DNA of 64,000 bases from Polynucleobacter sp. MWH-Svant-W18 (GTDB lineage: Bacteria; Pseudomonadota; Gammaproteobacteria; Burkholderiales; Burkholderiaceae): NCBI RefSeq assembly GCF_018687495.1, contig NZ_CP061293.1, positions 1,364,001-1,428,000 on the forward strand, in the 5' to 3' direction. Below the pieces are notes generated by a model that ran no database searches, was not told the origin of the DNA, and worked only from the letters and a program-made list of their open reading frames with translations. The position numbers and the translations under genes are program-made. Positions 55,809-64,000 of the stretch are shown piece after piece (the first letter of the stretch is position 1; each line of letters opens with the position of its first letter).

Positions 55809-57020
55809 ATGCAATCACTTTTAAATAAGAAAATCCTTCTTGGTATCTCTGGCGGGATTGCAGCATACAAAACGCCTGAACTCGCACGCCTACTGATTCA
55901 AGGAGGCGCTTCTGTTCAAGTGGTCATGACTGAAGCTGCACAACAATTTGTGACGCCAGTGACTATGCAGGCTCTTACTGGCAATCCGGTTTACTTAAGC
56001 CAATGGGATAGCACCATTCCGAACAATATGGCTCACATTGAGTTATCGCGCTCGGCAGATGCCATTGTGATTGCACCAGCAAGTGCTGATCTGATGGCCA
56101 AAATTTCTTTGGGTTTAGCGGATGACTTGCTGAGCACGCTCTGTCTAGCAAGAGACTGCCCGCTCTTAATTGCCCCAGCGATGAACAAGCAGATGTGGGA
56201 GCATGCTGCCACCCAAAGAAGCGCTCAACGGCTAAATGCTAATGGGGTTGCGCTACTTGGACCTGCCAGTGGGTTTCAGGCCTGCGGCGAAGTAGGCATG
56301 GGTAGAATGCTTGAGCCCTCAGAAATTGCTGAGCAAGTCATTGCATTCTTTCAGAAAAAATCTTTAATAGGCAAAAAAGTACTCATTACTGCTGGCCCTA
56401 CTTTTGAGGCCATTGATCCTGTGCGTGGCATTACAAACCACAGCTCAGGCAAGATGGGCTTTGCTATTGCACGTGCCGCTCTGGAAGCAGGTGCACAAGT
56501 TCATCTGATTGCGGGGCCCTGCACACTAGAAACTCCATTAGAGGCAAGCGGAAAAATTATTCGTACCAATGTTACAAGTGCAAAGGAAATGCATACTGCC
56601 GCCATGAATGCCGCAGATTGTGATGTGTTCTTTGCTGTAGCTGCAGTTGCTGATTGGGGCATCGCAAAACCTTCTAAAGAAAAAATCAAACGACAAGGCA
56701 AAGAGGCGCCTAACATCGAATTTAACGCCAATCCCGATATTCTCGTGGATGTTGCTCAAACAGCAAAGACCAAAAATGGTAAGCCCCACCCATATTGTGT
56801 GGGCTTTGCAGCAGAATCCACAGATTTGGAAGCCCATGCGAGTGAAAAGCGAAAGCGCAAAGGCATTCCAATGGTTGTTGGCAATATTGGCCCAGATACC
56901 TTTGGCAGCGATCTCAATGAGTTACTTGTGGTGGATGACGCTGGCAGCAAGAAAATTGCGAAAGCCGAAAAACTTCAGTTAGCACGTCAGCTCATTCAAC
57001 TGGTCGCCAAAAAGATTTAA
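55809..57020 (+). CDS. coaBC: bifunctional phosphopantothenoylcysteine decarboxylase / phosphopantothenate-cysteine ligase
   Basis: A 403-residue fused enzyme of coenzyme A synthesis. The N-terminal CoaC flavoprotein has [18 protein letters not shown], the [18 protein letters not shown] catalytic-His segment, APAMNKQMW and [10 protein letters not shown]. The C-terminal CoaB has [24 protein letters not shown] and VAAVADW. The start is 10 bases after lspA, extending the ribF-ileS-lspA run. Confidence 0.96.
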   Translation: MQSLLNKKILLGISGGIAAYKTPELARLLIQGGASVQVVMTEAAQQFVTPVTMQALTGNPVYLSQWDSTIPNNMAHIELSRSADAIVIAPASADLMAKISLGLADDLLSTLCLARDCPLLIAPAMNKQMWEHAATQRSAQRLNANGVALLGPASGFQACGEVGMGRMLEPSEIAEQVIAFFQKKSLIGKKVLITAGPTFEAIDPVRGITNHSSGKMGFAIARAALEAGAQVHLIAGPCTLETPLEASGKIIRTNVTSAKEMHTAAMNAADCDVFFAVAAVADWGIAKPSKEKIKRQGKEAPNIEFNANPDILVDVAQTAKTKNGKPHPYCVGFAAESTDLEAHASEKRKRKGIPMVVGNIGPDTFGSDLNELLVVDDAGSKKIAKAEKLQLARQLIQLVAKKI

Positions 57021-57062
57021 CCCAAACCATCTTTATTTACTCTCTACGTTTCAGGACATACC

Positions 57063-57512
57063 ATGCAAGCCCTTCAAGTCAAAATTCTCGATGAACGTAT
57101 GCGTGATCAACTGCCAAGCTATGGCACTCCTGGAAGTGCTGGATTAGATCTACGTGCATGCATTGATGCAACCATTGAGATTGCTCCTGGTCAGACAGTG
57201 CTTGTACCTACGGGTTTAGCAATCTACGTTGAAGATCCACGCTACGCCGCCTTTATTTTGCCGCGTTCTGGGCTAGGTCATAAGCATGGCATCGTACTAG
57301 GTAACTTAGTGGGTTTGATTGATTCTGACTACCAAGGCCAATTAATGGTAAGCACCTGGAATCGTGGTTCTACCCCATTCAAGCTAGAGCCTATGGAGCG
57401 CTTAGCTCAATTAGTGGTGATGCCTGTGCAACAAGTAGAACTCAAGGTGGTAGAAGAGTTTACCGAGAGTAGTCGTGGTGCAGGCGGCTTTGGTAGCACC
57501 GGACGATCATAA
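57063..57512 (+). CDS. dut: deoxyuridine 5'-triphosphate nucleotidohydrolase
   Basis: A 149-residue trimeric dUTPase that keeps uracil out of DNA and supplies dUMP for thymidylate. All five motifs are visible, including [32 protein letters not shown] and the C-terminal [13 protein letters not shown] arm. It follows coaBC by 42 bases, as in many proteobacteria. Confidence 0.97.
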   Translation: MQALQVKILDERMRDQLPSYGTPGSAGLDLRACIDATIEIAPGQTVLVPTGLAIYVEDPRYAAFILPRSGLGHKHGIVLGNLVGLIDSDYQGQLMVSTWNRGSTPFKLEPMERLAQLVVMPVQQVELKVVEEFTESSRGAGGFGSTGRS

Positions 57513-57521
57513 GAATCTACT

Positions 57522-57539
57522 AGGGGTGAGATCACCCCT
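57522..57539. terminator. hairpin between dut and the c-di-GMP protein gene
   Basis: AGGGGTGA and TCACCCCT form an 8-bp stem with a 2-base centre. It contains the stop codon of the convergent minus-strand gene. No U-run follows on either strand, so a terminator role is tentative; it may act as a 3' end stabiliser. Confidence 0.35.
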
Positions 57540-60500
57540 GTAGTGATGAGGGCAAAGGTCCCGGTCTTCCGCAGTACCAACCTTGAAAATAGTCACAACC
57601 TAAGACAAGCAGTACATTAAACTGCTCCTCAGTTTCCACCCCCTCTGCAACCACTTTTAAATTCAGAGTGTGAGCCAAGGCGATGATATTTTCTACTATC
57701 GACCCCCCTACAGATGCACCTCTAAGATCATTCACAAATGATTTATCTATTTTTAAGAATTGAATAGGCAATTTTTGCAAATAAGAGAATGAAGAGTAGC
57801 CTGTACCAAAATCATCCAAGGCAAATTTAACACCCAATTTGTTTAGAGCTTGCATCATCCTAATAGGTCTTTGCTTATCTTCTAAAAATACGCCTTCAGT
57901 AACCTCTAAGTCGATTAAATTCAGAGGAAAATCATAACTCTTGACCATCGTAATGAAGTTATCCGCAAACTCAAGATCAATTAAATGAGCACCACTTATG
58001 TTAATCATCAATCTAATAGGCTTTTTACCCTCTTTCAATTGGGCCACTTGTGGAGAGGAGAAAATTTTCTTGAATATGGTGTTTGAAACCAATCGAATTT
58101 GGCCATTATTTTCTGCAAAAGGGATAAATTTTCCTGGCATTACTGTGCCAAGATCAGGGTGATGCCATCGAGCCAGTGCCTCAAAGGCTATAACCTCTTT
58201 ATTGCGATCTAGTACCGGCTGATATTCCACATAGAATTGATCTGCTTCACAAGCCTTTATTAGACCACCAGCCATTTCACTCATTTCCAAAAACTCATCA
58301 TGCAATGACTGGTCAAAAAAGCGGTATTTTTCTAAAGGGTTAAACTTATTTTTATACATTGCCAGATCGGCAAATTTCAATACTTCATCAAACCCTTTGC
58401 TCTTCTGGCTATAAATCACCACACCAATACTCGGAGTAATGGTAATCCCGATGCTACCCCCCAGATCAAAGGGCTCCTCTAGTTCAGTACACAGCCGCTC
58501 GAGGACCGTCTCTAGAACGACTCTGCATTCTTCTTCTGAAGAATGGCTCCTCTCAAATAACACCAAAAACTCATCTCCACCAATACGCGCCACCACATCC
58601 ATTGGCCTAAGTATTTCAATGAGACGTTTTCCAAATTTTTTTAATAAAACATCCCCAATATTATGTCCATGAGTATCATTCACGAGCTTGAAGTTATCCA
58701 AATCCAACAACATCAAACCTGAGAAGCTATCCACCCGGGCCGCCTGATGAATTGATCTCTCAATACGATCTTTAACGTAGCGTCGATTCGGTAGATTTGT
58801 TACTGGATCAAAAAATACTAATTCTTCAATTTTTGACTGAGATTCTTTTTGGTTGCTAATATCTGCAATAGCACCAACCATTCGCAGAGGATCGCCATTA
58901 CTTGACCGCTCTACAACCATGCCAACATCGGATACCCATGCCAAGCTTTGATCCCCGCAAATCATGCGATATTCAATAGAATATTTTGTACTTTTTTCTA
59001 ACGATATATTGATTGCTTCAAGGACTCGTGGGAGATCTTCAGGGTAAATTCTATCTTTAAATCCGTCAATCGAAGAGGTGACGTCACTTGTATGCAGGCG
59101 CAGTATATCTAACCAACGCTGATTATGACTAACCTCCCCCGCCAAGATATCCCAATCCCAAATGCCATCACCAGTAGCATCAAGAACATACTTTAACTGC
59201 TGTTCATTTTTTAAGAGCAATTTGGTCTGCTCATTCACCTTTTCAATAATTGCCTTTTGAAAATTAGAAACTAGCAATAAAAATGAGTGAATAATGGATA
59301 GTAAGAAAGCAGTTAGTCCAGCCATAAAAAATTTATATTTGAGAGGGTTGTGGCTTTTGAAAAATAGCTCAGTAGGACTTGTCCTTATTTGATATGTCCG
59401 CCCACCAAATTGAATAGAGTCAGAAATATTAAAGCCAATCTCTTCATAATGTTGTCCAAAAATAATGCTCTTTGCATCAACATCAATCACACTAATATTG
59501 GCATCTTTACTCAATTTTTCCGTCGATTGCCCGATAAAATCCTCTAAGCGCAGAACTTCGCTCACCAGCCCTGGACCGTTCTTGGATTCAGGAATAAACT
59601 TCATCAACAAAATTCCAGCAGAATTTTTTTGCTCCTGTACCAACTTGATAGGCGGCGAAGCAAAAACTTGATTGCTAAGCATAGCTTTGTTGATAGTTTC
59701 AAGACGTGCTGGATTACTAGAGATATCAAATCCTAATGCCTTTTTATTTTCCGTCAAGGGCTCGATAAATGTTACAGGGGTATAAAACGTCTTATTGCTA
59801 TCAGGTATCTTGCTAGCATCTCCACCTATCAATTTAACTTCATAACCTGGATAGGTTTTTTGTTGCTCACGAGTGAATTGAGCCAATTGATCTGACTTTA
59901 TATACGAAAGCCACGAGATTCCCTGAACCATCGGATAGCGCATCAACCCATAAGCAACATACTTCCTAAAAAAATCATCTGTTACCGGTTTATGTCTGGT
60001 ATAAAAAAAGGCTGCCACCCCATCTATATAGACCTCTTGTGCATTGAGTTGCGATTCAATAATGCCACTGATCTCAATGGAAATTTTTTCAAATTCTGCT
60101 TTAGATCTTCTTTCTATCTCATCATTTAAAAACCTAAAGAAAATAATAGCTATAGCAAAAACCACCCAAAGTGGAAGTGCCACATTTATCAATTGTATTT
60201 TTTGTGATTCGGCATTTCTGGTATTGAGTCCTTCAACTAACGGAAGACTCATCACGAATCCAATATACTGCCCCAAAGTAGCAATTCCAATCAGAATGGC
60301 AATATCCGAATTGGAGAACTTTGGAAACAGATTAAGGGAGAAAAACGCAAGTGAAACTCCAATCAAAGAGAGGAAGATGGATATTCCAAACGTCGCTAAT
60401 GCCGATTTAAGATTTGAATCAAAGTAAAGTGCTCGAATCTTGACGGATGCTTTTGCAACCGAGATAGACAGCAACATAAAAAATATTACCAATATACAAA

Positions 60501-60783
60501 AATGGTAGATGGCAGCTAAATGTCCAGTTTGAATTTGCTGAAAATTCATCAGAGCTTGGATCGAGGCTGCAACAATAATCAATCCCATGATGGCTCTCTT
60601 GCCAAGGATCAAATAGATTGCAGCGCCCAGGCCTACTGCTGGACCAAGGATGGCCAATTTAGAGCCCAAGCCCATTTGAGCTCCTAGCTCAAAGAAAATC
60701 AAGCCAACACAAACACCCAACAGGAGCTTTAAAGCTTGCTTCCAATTTGGTATGGCTAGATTGATAGCTTTAGTCATTTGCAT
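57532..60783 (-). CDS. membrane sensor with CHASE, PAS, GGDEF and EAL domains
   Basis: A 1083-residue c-di-GMP signalling protein. The N-terminal 230 or so residues hold six or seven hydrophobic spans. A CHASE-type periplasmic sensor is at about 250-460, followed by another membrane span near 485-510, a PAS domain at about 540-650, GGDEF at about 665-825 (intact ARIGGDEFLVLF) and EAL at about 835-1075 (FEALARW, NISGAHL, LEVTEG, LDDFGTGYSS, KIDKSFV, EGVET all present). Both cyclase and phosphodiesterase sites look competent. It is downstream of a second such gene with 58 bases between them. Confidence 0.9.
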   Translation of the reverse strand: MQMTKAINLAIPNWKQALKLLLGVCVGLIFFELGAQMGLGSKLAILGPAVGLGAAIYLILGKRAIMGLIIVAASIQALMNFQQIQTGHLAAIYHFCILVIFFMLLSISVAKASVKIRALYFDSNLKSALATFGISIFLSLIGVSLAFFSLNLFPKFSNSDIAILIGIATLGQYIGFVMSLPLVEGLNTRNAESQKIQLINVALPLWVVFAIAIIFFRFLNDEIERRSKAEFEKISIEISGIIESQLNAQEVYIDGVAAFFYTRHKPVTDDFFRKYVAYGLMRYPMVQGISWLSYIKSDQLAQFTREQQKTYPGYEVKLIGGDASKIPDSNKTFYTPVTFIEPLTENKKALGFDISSNPARLETINKAMLSNQVFASPPIKLVQEQKNSAGILLMKFIPESKNGPGLVSEVLRLEDFIGQSTEKLSKDANISVIDVDAKSIIFGQHYEEIGFNISDSIQFGGRTYQIRTSPTELFFKSHNPLKYKFFMAGLTAFLLSIIHSFLLLVSNFQKAIIEKVNEQTKLLLKNEQQLKYVLDATGDGIWDWDILAGEVSHNQRWLDILRLHTSDVTSSIDGFKDRIYPEDLPRVLEAINISLEKSTKYSIEYRMICGDQSLAWVSDVGMVVERSSNGDPLRMVGAIADISNQKESQSKIEELVFFDPVTNLPNRRYVKDRIERSIHQAARVDSFSGLMLLDLDNFKLVNDTHGHNIGDVLLKKFGKRLIEILRPMDVVARIGGDEFLVLFERSHSSEEECRVVLETVLERLCTELEEPFDLGGSIGITITPSIGVVIYSQKSKGFDEVLKFADLAMYKNKFNPLEKYRFFDQSLHDEFLEMSEMAGGLIKACEADQFYVEYQPVLDRNKEVIAFEALARWHHPDLGTVMPGKFIPFAENNGQIRLVSNTIFKKIFSSPQVAQLKEGKKPIRLMINISGAHLIDLEFADNFITMVKSYDFPLNLIDLEVTEGVFLEDKQRPIRMMQALNKLGVKFALDDFGTGYSSFSYLQKLPIQFLKIDKSFVNDLRGASVGGSIVENIIALAHTLNLKVVAEGVETEEQFNVLLVLGCDYFQGWYCGRPGPLPSSLQG

Positions 60784-60841
60784 ATGAACTGATAGAGTCT
60801 ATTTTTGTAATACGCATAAAATCAGTGATGAAGAAAATCAT

Positions 60842-63343
60842 TTATTGGCTGAACTCATTCATTGAAGCAACAAACTGCTCTAAGGGCATGGATTCTGAAA
60901 ATAAATGTCCTTGGTAATGATGGCAGCCCATGGCTTGTAAATACTGATACTGCTCTCTTGTTTCAACGCCTTCAGCAACCACCTTCATCTCAAGAGTTTG
61001 ACCCATCAATATAATAATTCGGATAATGTCGCAACTCGTTTGATTACCAGGTATGTCCGCCACAAAGGATTGGTCAATCTTGATTTCATTAAATGGCAGG
61101 CTTTTCAAATAAGACAATGATGAGTAACCAGTACCAAAGTCATCTAATGCAAAGTTAAAACCATAATCTTTCAATGCCTGCATTTTTTTAATCGCTCCAG
61201 CCCGATCCCCTAAAAATAACGATTCTGTAAGTTCTAGGGTAAGTAAATTGGGGTTAGCTCCCGTTTTAGTAGCAATCTCAATGAGCTCGGTTACAAAGTT
61301 TTCTTGTTGAAACTGCTTGACACTAATATTGACTGATAAGGAGAGATGGGCCATCTTTTTTAAGCTCGACCAAGCGGATAGTTGCTTACAAGCAGTTTTC
61401 ATCACCCACCAACCAATTGGCACAATCAGATCTGCAGACTCAGCTAAGTGAATAAATTCTGCAGGCGCCATCATGCCAAGCTCAGGATGATTCAGCCGCA
61501 AAAGAACTTCCGCAGAATCTATCTGACGATCGCCATTTAACTGTGGCTGATAATGCAGTACAAACCAATCATGCTTAATAGCTTGATGCAATGTGGTTAA
61601 CAAAGAGGCTCTAGCACTCAGCGTAGCCTGCATACCTTCGTCATAGAATTTAATACAATTACGACCAGCCTCTTTCGCTTGATAAAGCGCTAAATCTGAC
61701 TGCTTTATCACCTCTTCAATTTCAAGATTTTTTTGACCCATAAATGCTGCAACACCAATGCTGAGTGAACCCATTTTTATACTAAATTTTGCTTTGGGTG
61801 ATGCATTGAATGATGACAAAATCTTTTCAGCAACTATTCTTGCTGCTGCACCAGCTTCTGCAGCAGTTGATCCCAGGTCTTCCAATAAAACAATAAACTC
61901 GTCTCCCCCCATGCGCGCAACCGTATCTCCAGCGCGCACAGAATCCAAAAGACATTGAGCGGTAGCTTGCAATATCAGATCTCCACCACTATGGCCATGC
62001 AGATCATTGATCATCTTAAAGTTATCAAGATCAAGGGATAGGAGGGCGCACCATCTTTTGTTACGGGCACTCAGTTTGAATGCTCTCTGCAAGCGATCCG
62101 CAAAGAGACGTCTGTTGGGTAAAGTCGTTAAGGAGTCAAAAAAGGCAAGTTCCTCCGCCTTATTTTCAGCCATTTTTTGCTCGGTAATATCCCAGTTTGT
62201 CCCAATCATGCGTACTACCGCACCGGCGTCATTCTTGATAGTTCGTGCATGACCCCGGATGTAACGAATGCTGCTATCAGGCCTGATGATTCTGAATTCT
62301 AATTTAAATTCGCCATTTTCAATTGCGTCTTTAATGGCTTGCTCCCCCATCTCTCGATCATCAGGATGTAGCCCATTTTGCCAAGCTTCGTATGCACCAA
62401 CAAATTGATCTGCTTGGACACCATAAAGCGCATACATTTGATCATCCCAAATCAATAAATCGTTGACCACATCCCAGTCCCAAATGCCTACACCACCCGC
62501 ATGAGTTGCAAGCCTCAGGCGCTGCTGTGATTCCTGTATTGCATCTTGTGCATTTGTAATAATTCTTTCGAATATTTTGCGCTCGGTAATATTTCTTTGT
62601 ATAGAAACCCAATGCGTAAACCAGCCATCATCATTTGCTACCGGAAAAATATTCAGCTCTTGCCAAAACTCCTTGCCATCTTTGGAGTAATTTAAGACCT
62701 CTTCCCGAATGGGTTGCCACTTTGCGAGGGCAAGATGTATTCGATGTGCGGTATCACGGTCAGTGTTGGGTCCATGGAAAATACGCGGTGTTTTACCAAT
62801 CACCTCCTCTAGCGTATACCCTGTGGTCTTGAGCAATGCCTCATTTGCAAAAACAATTCTAGGTCCAGGCCAGTGATAAGGCTCTGCTTCTGTGATTAAA
62901 ATTAAATCGCTAGAGTTTTTAATTACTCGATTAGCGAGATCAAGGGATAAAGCGAGAGAATCTGAGGCGCTCGGCATAGCAAGCCGATTATTTGCAAAGC
63001 AATAAATTTTTTCTTCGTATGATGAAAAAAATGCGCTAATCTCATAAGAGCATGTCCTTTGATCTTTAGTGCGCTGCTCAATCCAGATTTTTGCATGGCC
63101 CGTATCAACAACATCCTGCAGACTATTGTTGATCCGCTCTTGAGCCCCGGCAATTTGAACATCATCAATATTCATTTCAAAGAACTCTGCTTTGCTATAA
63201 CCCATAAGCAGACAATAAGCCTCGCTTACTTCGATAAAGCGACCGTCAGAATTCAGTGCAAAAAATATATCGCATTCATATTTCGTGCCCACCTCACCAA
63301 TTAATGGGATAACTTCAAGCTCATCTTGTATTTGATTTGACAA
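60842..63343 (-). CDS. cytosolic PAS-GGDEF-EAL c-di-GMP signalling protein
   Basis: An 833-residue protein without membrane spans. Three PAS-type domains occupy about 25-130, 140-255 and 275-395. The GGDEF domain (about 400-565) has an intact ARMGGDEFIVLL. The EAL domain (about 575-830) reads EVLLRL at the EAL position but keeps NISVKQF, LELTESLF, LDDFGTGYSS, KIDQSFV and EGVET, so hydrolysis is likely. The second PAS resembles LOV domains but has Pro where the photoreactive Cys should be (GKTPRIFHGP). The start is probably TTG at 63343; GTG at codon 18 is an alternative. Confidence 0.88.
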   Translation of the reverse strand: MSNQIQDELEVIPLIGEVGTKYECDIFFALNSDGRFIEVSEAYCLLMGYSKAEFFEMNIDDVQIAGAQERINNSLQDVVDTGHAKIWIEQRTKDQRTCSYEISAFFSSYEEKIYCFANNRLAMPSASDSLALSLDLANRVIKNSSDLILITEAEPYHWPGPRIVFANEALLKTTGYTLEEVIGKTPRIFHGPNTDRDTAHRIHLALAKWQPIREEVLNYSKDGKEFWQELNIFPVANDDGWFTHWVSIQRNITERKIFERIITNAQDAIQESQQRLRLATHAGGVGIWDWDVVNDLLIWDDQMYALYGVQADQFVGAYEAWQNGLHPDDREMGEQAIKDAIENGEFKLEFRIIRPDSSIRYIRGHARTIKNDAGAVVRMIGTNWDITEQKMAENKAEELAFFDSLTTLPNRRLFADRLQRAFKLSARNKRWCALLSLDLDNFKMINDLHGHSGGDLILQATAQCLLDSVRAGDTVARMGGDEFIVLLEDLGSTAAEAGAAARIVAEKILSSFNASPKAKFSIKMGSLSIGVAAFMGQKNLEIEEVIKQSDLALYQAKEAGRNCIKFYDEGMQATLSARASLLTTLHQAIKHDWFVLHYQPQLNGDRQIDSAEVLLRLNHPELGMMAPAEFIHLAESADLIVPIGWWVMKTACKQLSAWSSLKKMAHLSLSVNISVKQFQQENFVTELIEIATKTGANPNLLTLELTESLFLGDRAGAIKKMQALKDYGFNFALDDFGTGYSSLSYLKSLPFNEIKIDQSFVADIPGNQTSCDIIRIIILMGQTLEMKVVAEGVETREQYQYLQAMGCHHYQGHLFSESMPLEQFVASMNEFSQ

Positions 63344-63481
63344 TTTCAGAGTCCAGGGGGCTTTAATCAGCTATTTCGATTTCACAATATTACTAACAAA
63401 TCCTATATTGGATATTAATAGTGGAATAATTTCATTAAATAGTAGTACTTATCTACTAAAAACTCCGTATTGCCGGACAAA

Positions 63482-63510
63482 TAAAAAGCCACCTGATGGT
63501 GGCTTTTTAT
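63482..63510. terminator. bidirectional intrinsic terminator
   Basis: A 12-bp perfect inverted repeat (TAAAAAGCCACC and complement) around TGAT, with T-runs in both directions. It lies downstream of the small basic protein gene on the minus strand. The surrounding 63344-63533 gap has no gene. Confidence 0.85.
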
Positions 63511-63533
63511 TTCAGCAGGTATTACTTACTTGC

Positions 63534-63767
63534 TTATTTACGAATATGCACCTTGCGTGCCGCATCTTGCGACATTCCTGCACCAGCACCTTCACGTGAC
63601 TCTTTTTCAGCAGTAATTTCTTTACGACGCTCTTTGCAAGAGCCAGCAATTTCTTGTAATGCCTTACGAGCCCGAGCAGCTGAGGCCTTGATGCCCTTGC
63701 CCTCGAATTTTTCGTGCTCTGCTTTGTAAACTTCAAAAGCATCTAATAATTTATCGTGATGTGACAT
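63534..63767 (-). CDS. small basic, helical protein of unknown function
   Basis: A 77-residue protein, highly charged and rich in Lys, Ala, Arg and Glu, predicted to be helical throughout (KGIKASAARARKALQEIAG, KERRKEITAEKES). The RARKALQEI stretch recalls short histone-like or nucleoid-associated proteins, but I cannot assign a family. AAGGAAAAT precedes the ATG at good spacing. It lies 30 bases after the clpA stop on the same strand and ends at a strong terminator. Confidence 0.7.
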   Translation of the reverse strand: MSHHDKLLDAFEVYKAEHEKFEGKGIKASAARARKALQEIAGSCKERRKEITAEKESREGAGAGMSQDAARKVHIRK

Positions 63768-63797
63768 ATTTTCCTTTTATGAATATTGCCTTGTTGA

Positions 63798-64000
63798 TTA
63801 GATTTCTTCTGCAGGCGCTACATCCGCTTTCGCGGCTTTACCCGGCAATGCTGGTGCGTCAAAGTCAAGCTGGACTTTACCATCAGCATCAATATCGACA
63901 GCGACATGGCCACCCTGCGCCAATTTTCCAAATAGCAACTCATCCGCAAGTGCTTTACGAACAGTATCTTGAATAATCCGCTGCATTGGACGAGCACCCA
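63798..64000 (-). CDS. clpA: ATP-dependent Clp protease ATP-binding subunit ClpA, C-terminal part
   Basis: A partial gene running off the right edge; the last 66 or so codons are in the window. The visible part reads GARPMQRIIQDTVRKALADE, then LLFGKLAQGGHVAVDID, the conserved ClpA/ClpC C-terminal D2-small domain, followed by an Ala/Pro/Lys-rich tail. ClpA unfolds substrates for ClpP. The N-terminus, and clpS if present, lie outside the window. Confidence 0.88.
   Translation of the reverse strand, partial: GARPMQRIIQDTVRKALADELLFGKLAQGGHVAVDIDADGKVQLDFDAPALPGKAAKADVAPAEEI

Overview
The window is bacterial chromosome, densely packed, with about 60 genes and moderate base composition. Gene content and order point to a beta-proteobacterium of the Burkholderiaceae, most likely Polynucleobacter or a close freshwater relative. 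The indicators are the rpsU-yqeY-dnaG-rpoD operon next to tsaD, the xseB-ispA-dxs-folE2 operon, DUF2782 and BPSS1780-family proteins around a choline-kinase-like homoserine kinase, a TctB/TctA pair, and a Lys/Ala/Pro-rich N-terminal extension on RpoD. The genus is inferred from recognised families, not from a database search.

Layout. 1-8.9 kb is accessory in character: a DUF2237-deacetylase pair, a secreted amide hydrolase, a nitroreductase, cyanide-insensitive-type cydAB, an orphan glycosyltransferase-like protein abutting the 3' relic of an ABC-2 permease, a small K+ channel, a lipoprotein and a double cupin. 8.9-9.5 kb holds the most unusual locus: a tRNA with anticodon CAU (probably tRNA-Ile2) split at the anticodon by a 218-nt group I intron closely resembling the Azoarcus tRNA-Ile intron, plus a perfect second copy of only the 5' half of that tRNA just downstream of rpoD. 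9.5-20.2 kb is core: rpoD, dnaG, yqeY, rpsU, tsaD, folE2, dxs, ispA, xseB. 20.2-31.4 kb carries an orphan Rieske oxygenase, a sulfurtransferase, a ZIP transporter, a Tat-exported dienelactone hydrolase-like protein, polA, a DUF2782-like protein, thrB, a membrane protein and uvrD. 31.4-47.4 kb carries valS, galU, tusA-like, alaS, tctB/tctA, glnS, a nucleotide-sugar-epimerase-like gene, a ferredoxin-type reductase, argD-like, ispH, fkpB and radC. 47.4-57.5 kb carries rpmB-rpmG, a desaturase, rsmB-purN, ribF-ileS-lspA-coaBC-dut. 57.5-63.4 kb encodes two large c-di-GMP signalling proteins. The right edge has a small basic protein and the C-terminal end of clpA.

Functionally, most of the window is housekeeping. 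It covers translation (four aminoacyl-tRNA synthetases, L28, L33, S21, a tRNA, TsaD and RsmB modification), replication and repair (DnaG, PolA, UvrD, RadC, XseB, Dut), the non-mevalonate isoprenoid route (Dxs, IspA, IspH) and cofactor synthesis (FolE2, RibF, CoaBC). I saw no insertion sequence, prophage, CRISPR array or rRNA. The best candidate for something under-described is the split tRNA, its intron and the duplicated tRNA half at 8968-9495. Secondary candidates are the tandem-repeat N-terminus of RpoD, the permease relic beside an orphan gene, and -10 boxes almost touching the start codons of valS and glnS, which suggest leaderless mRNAs.
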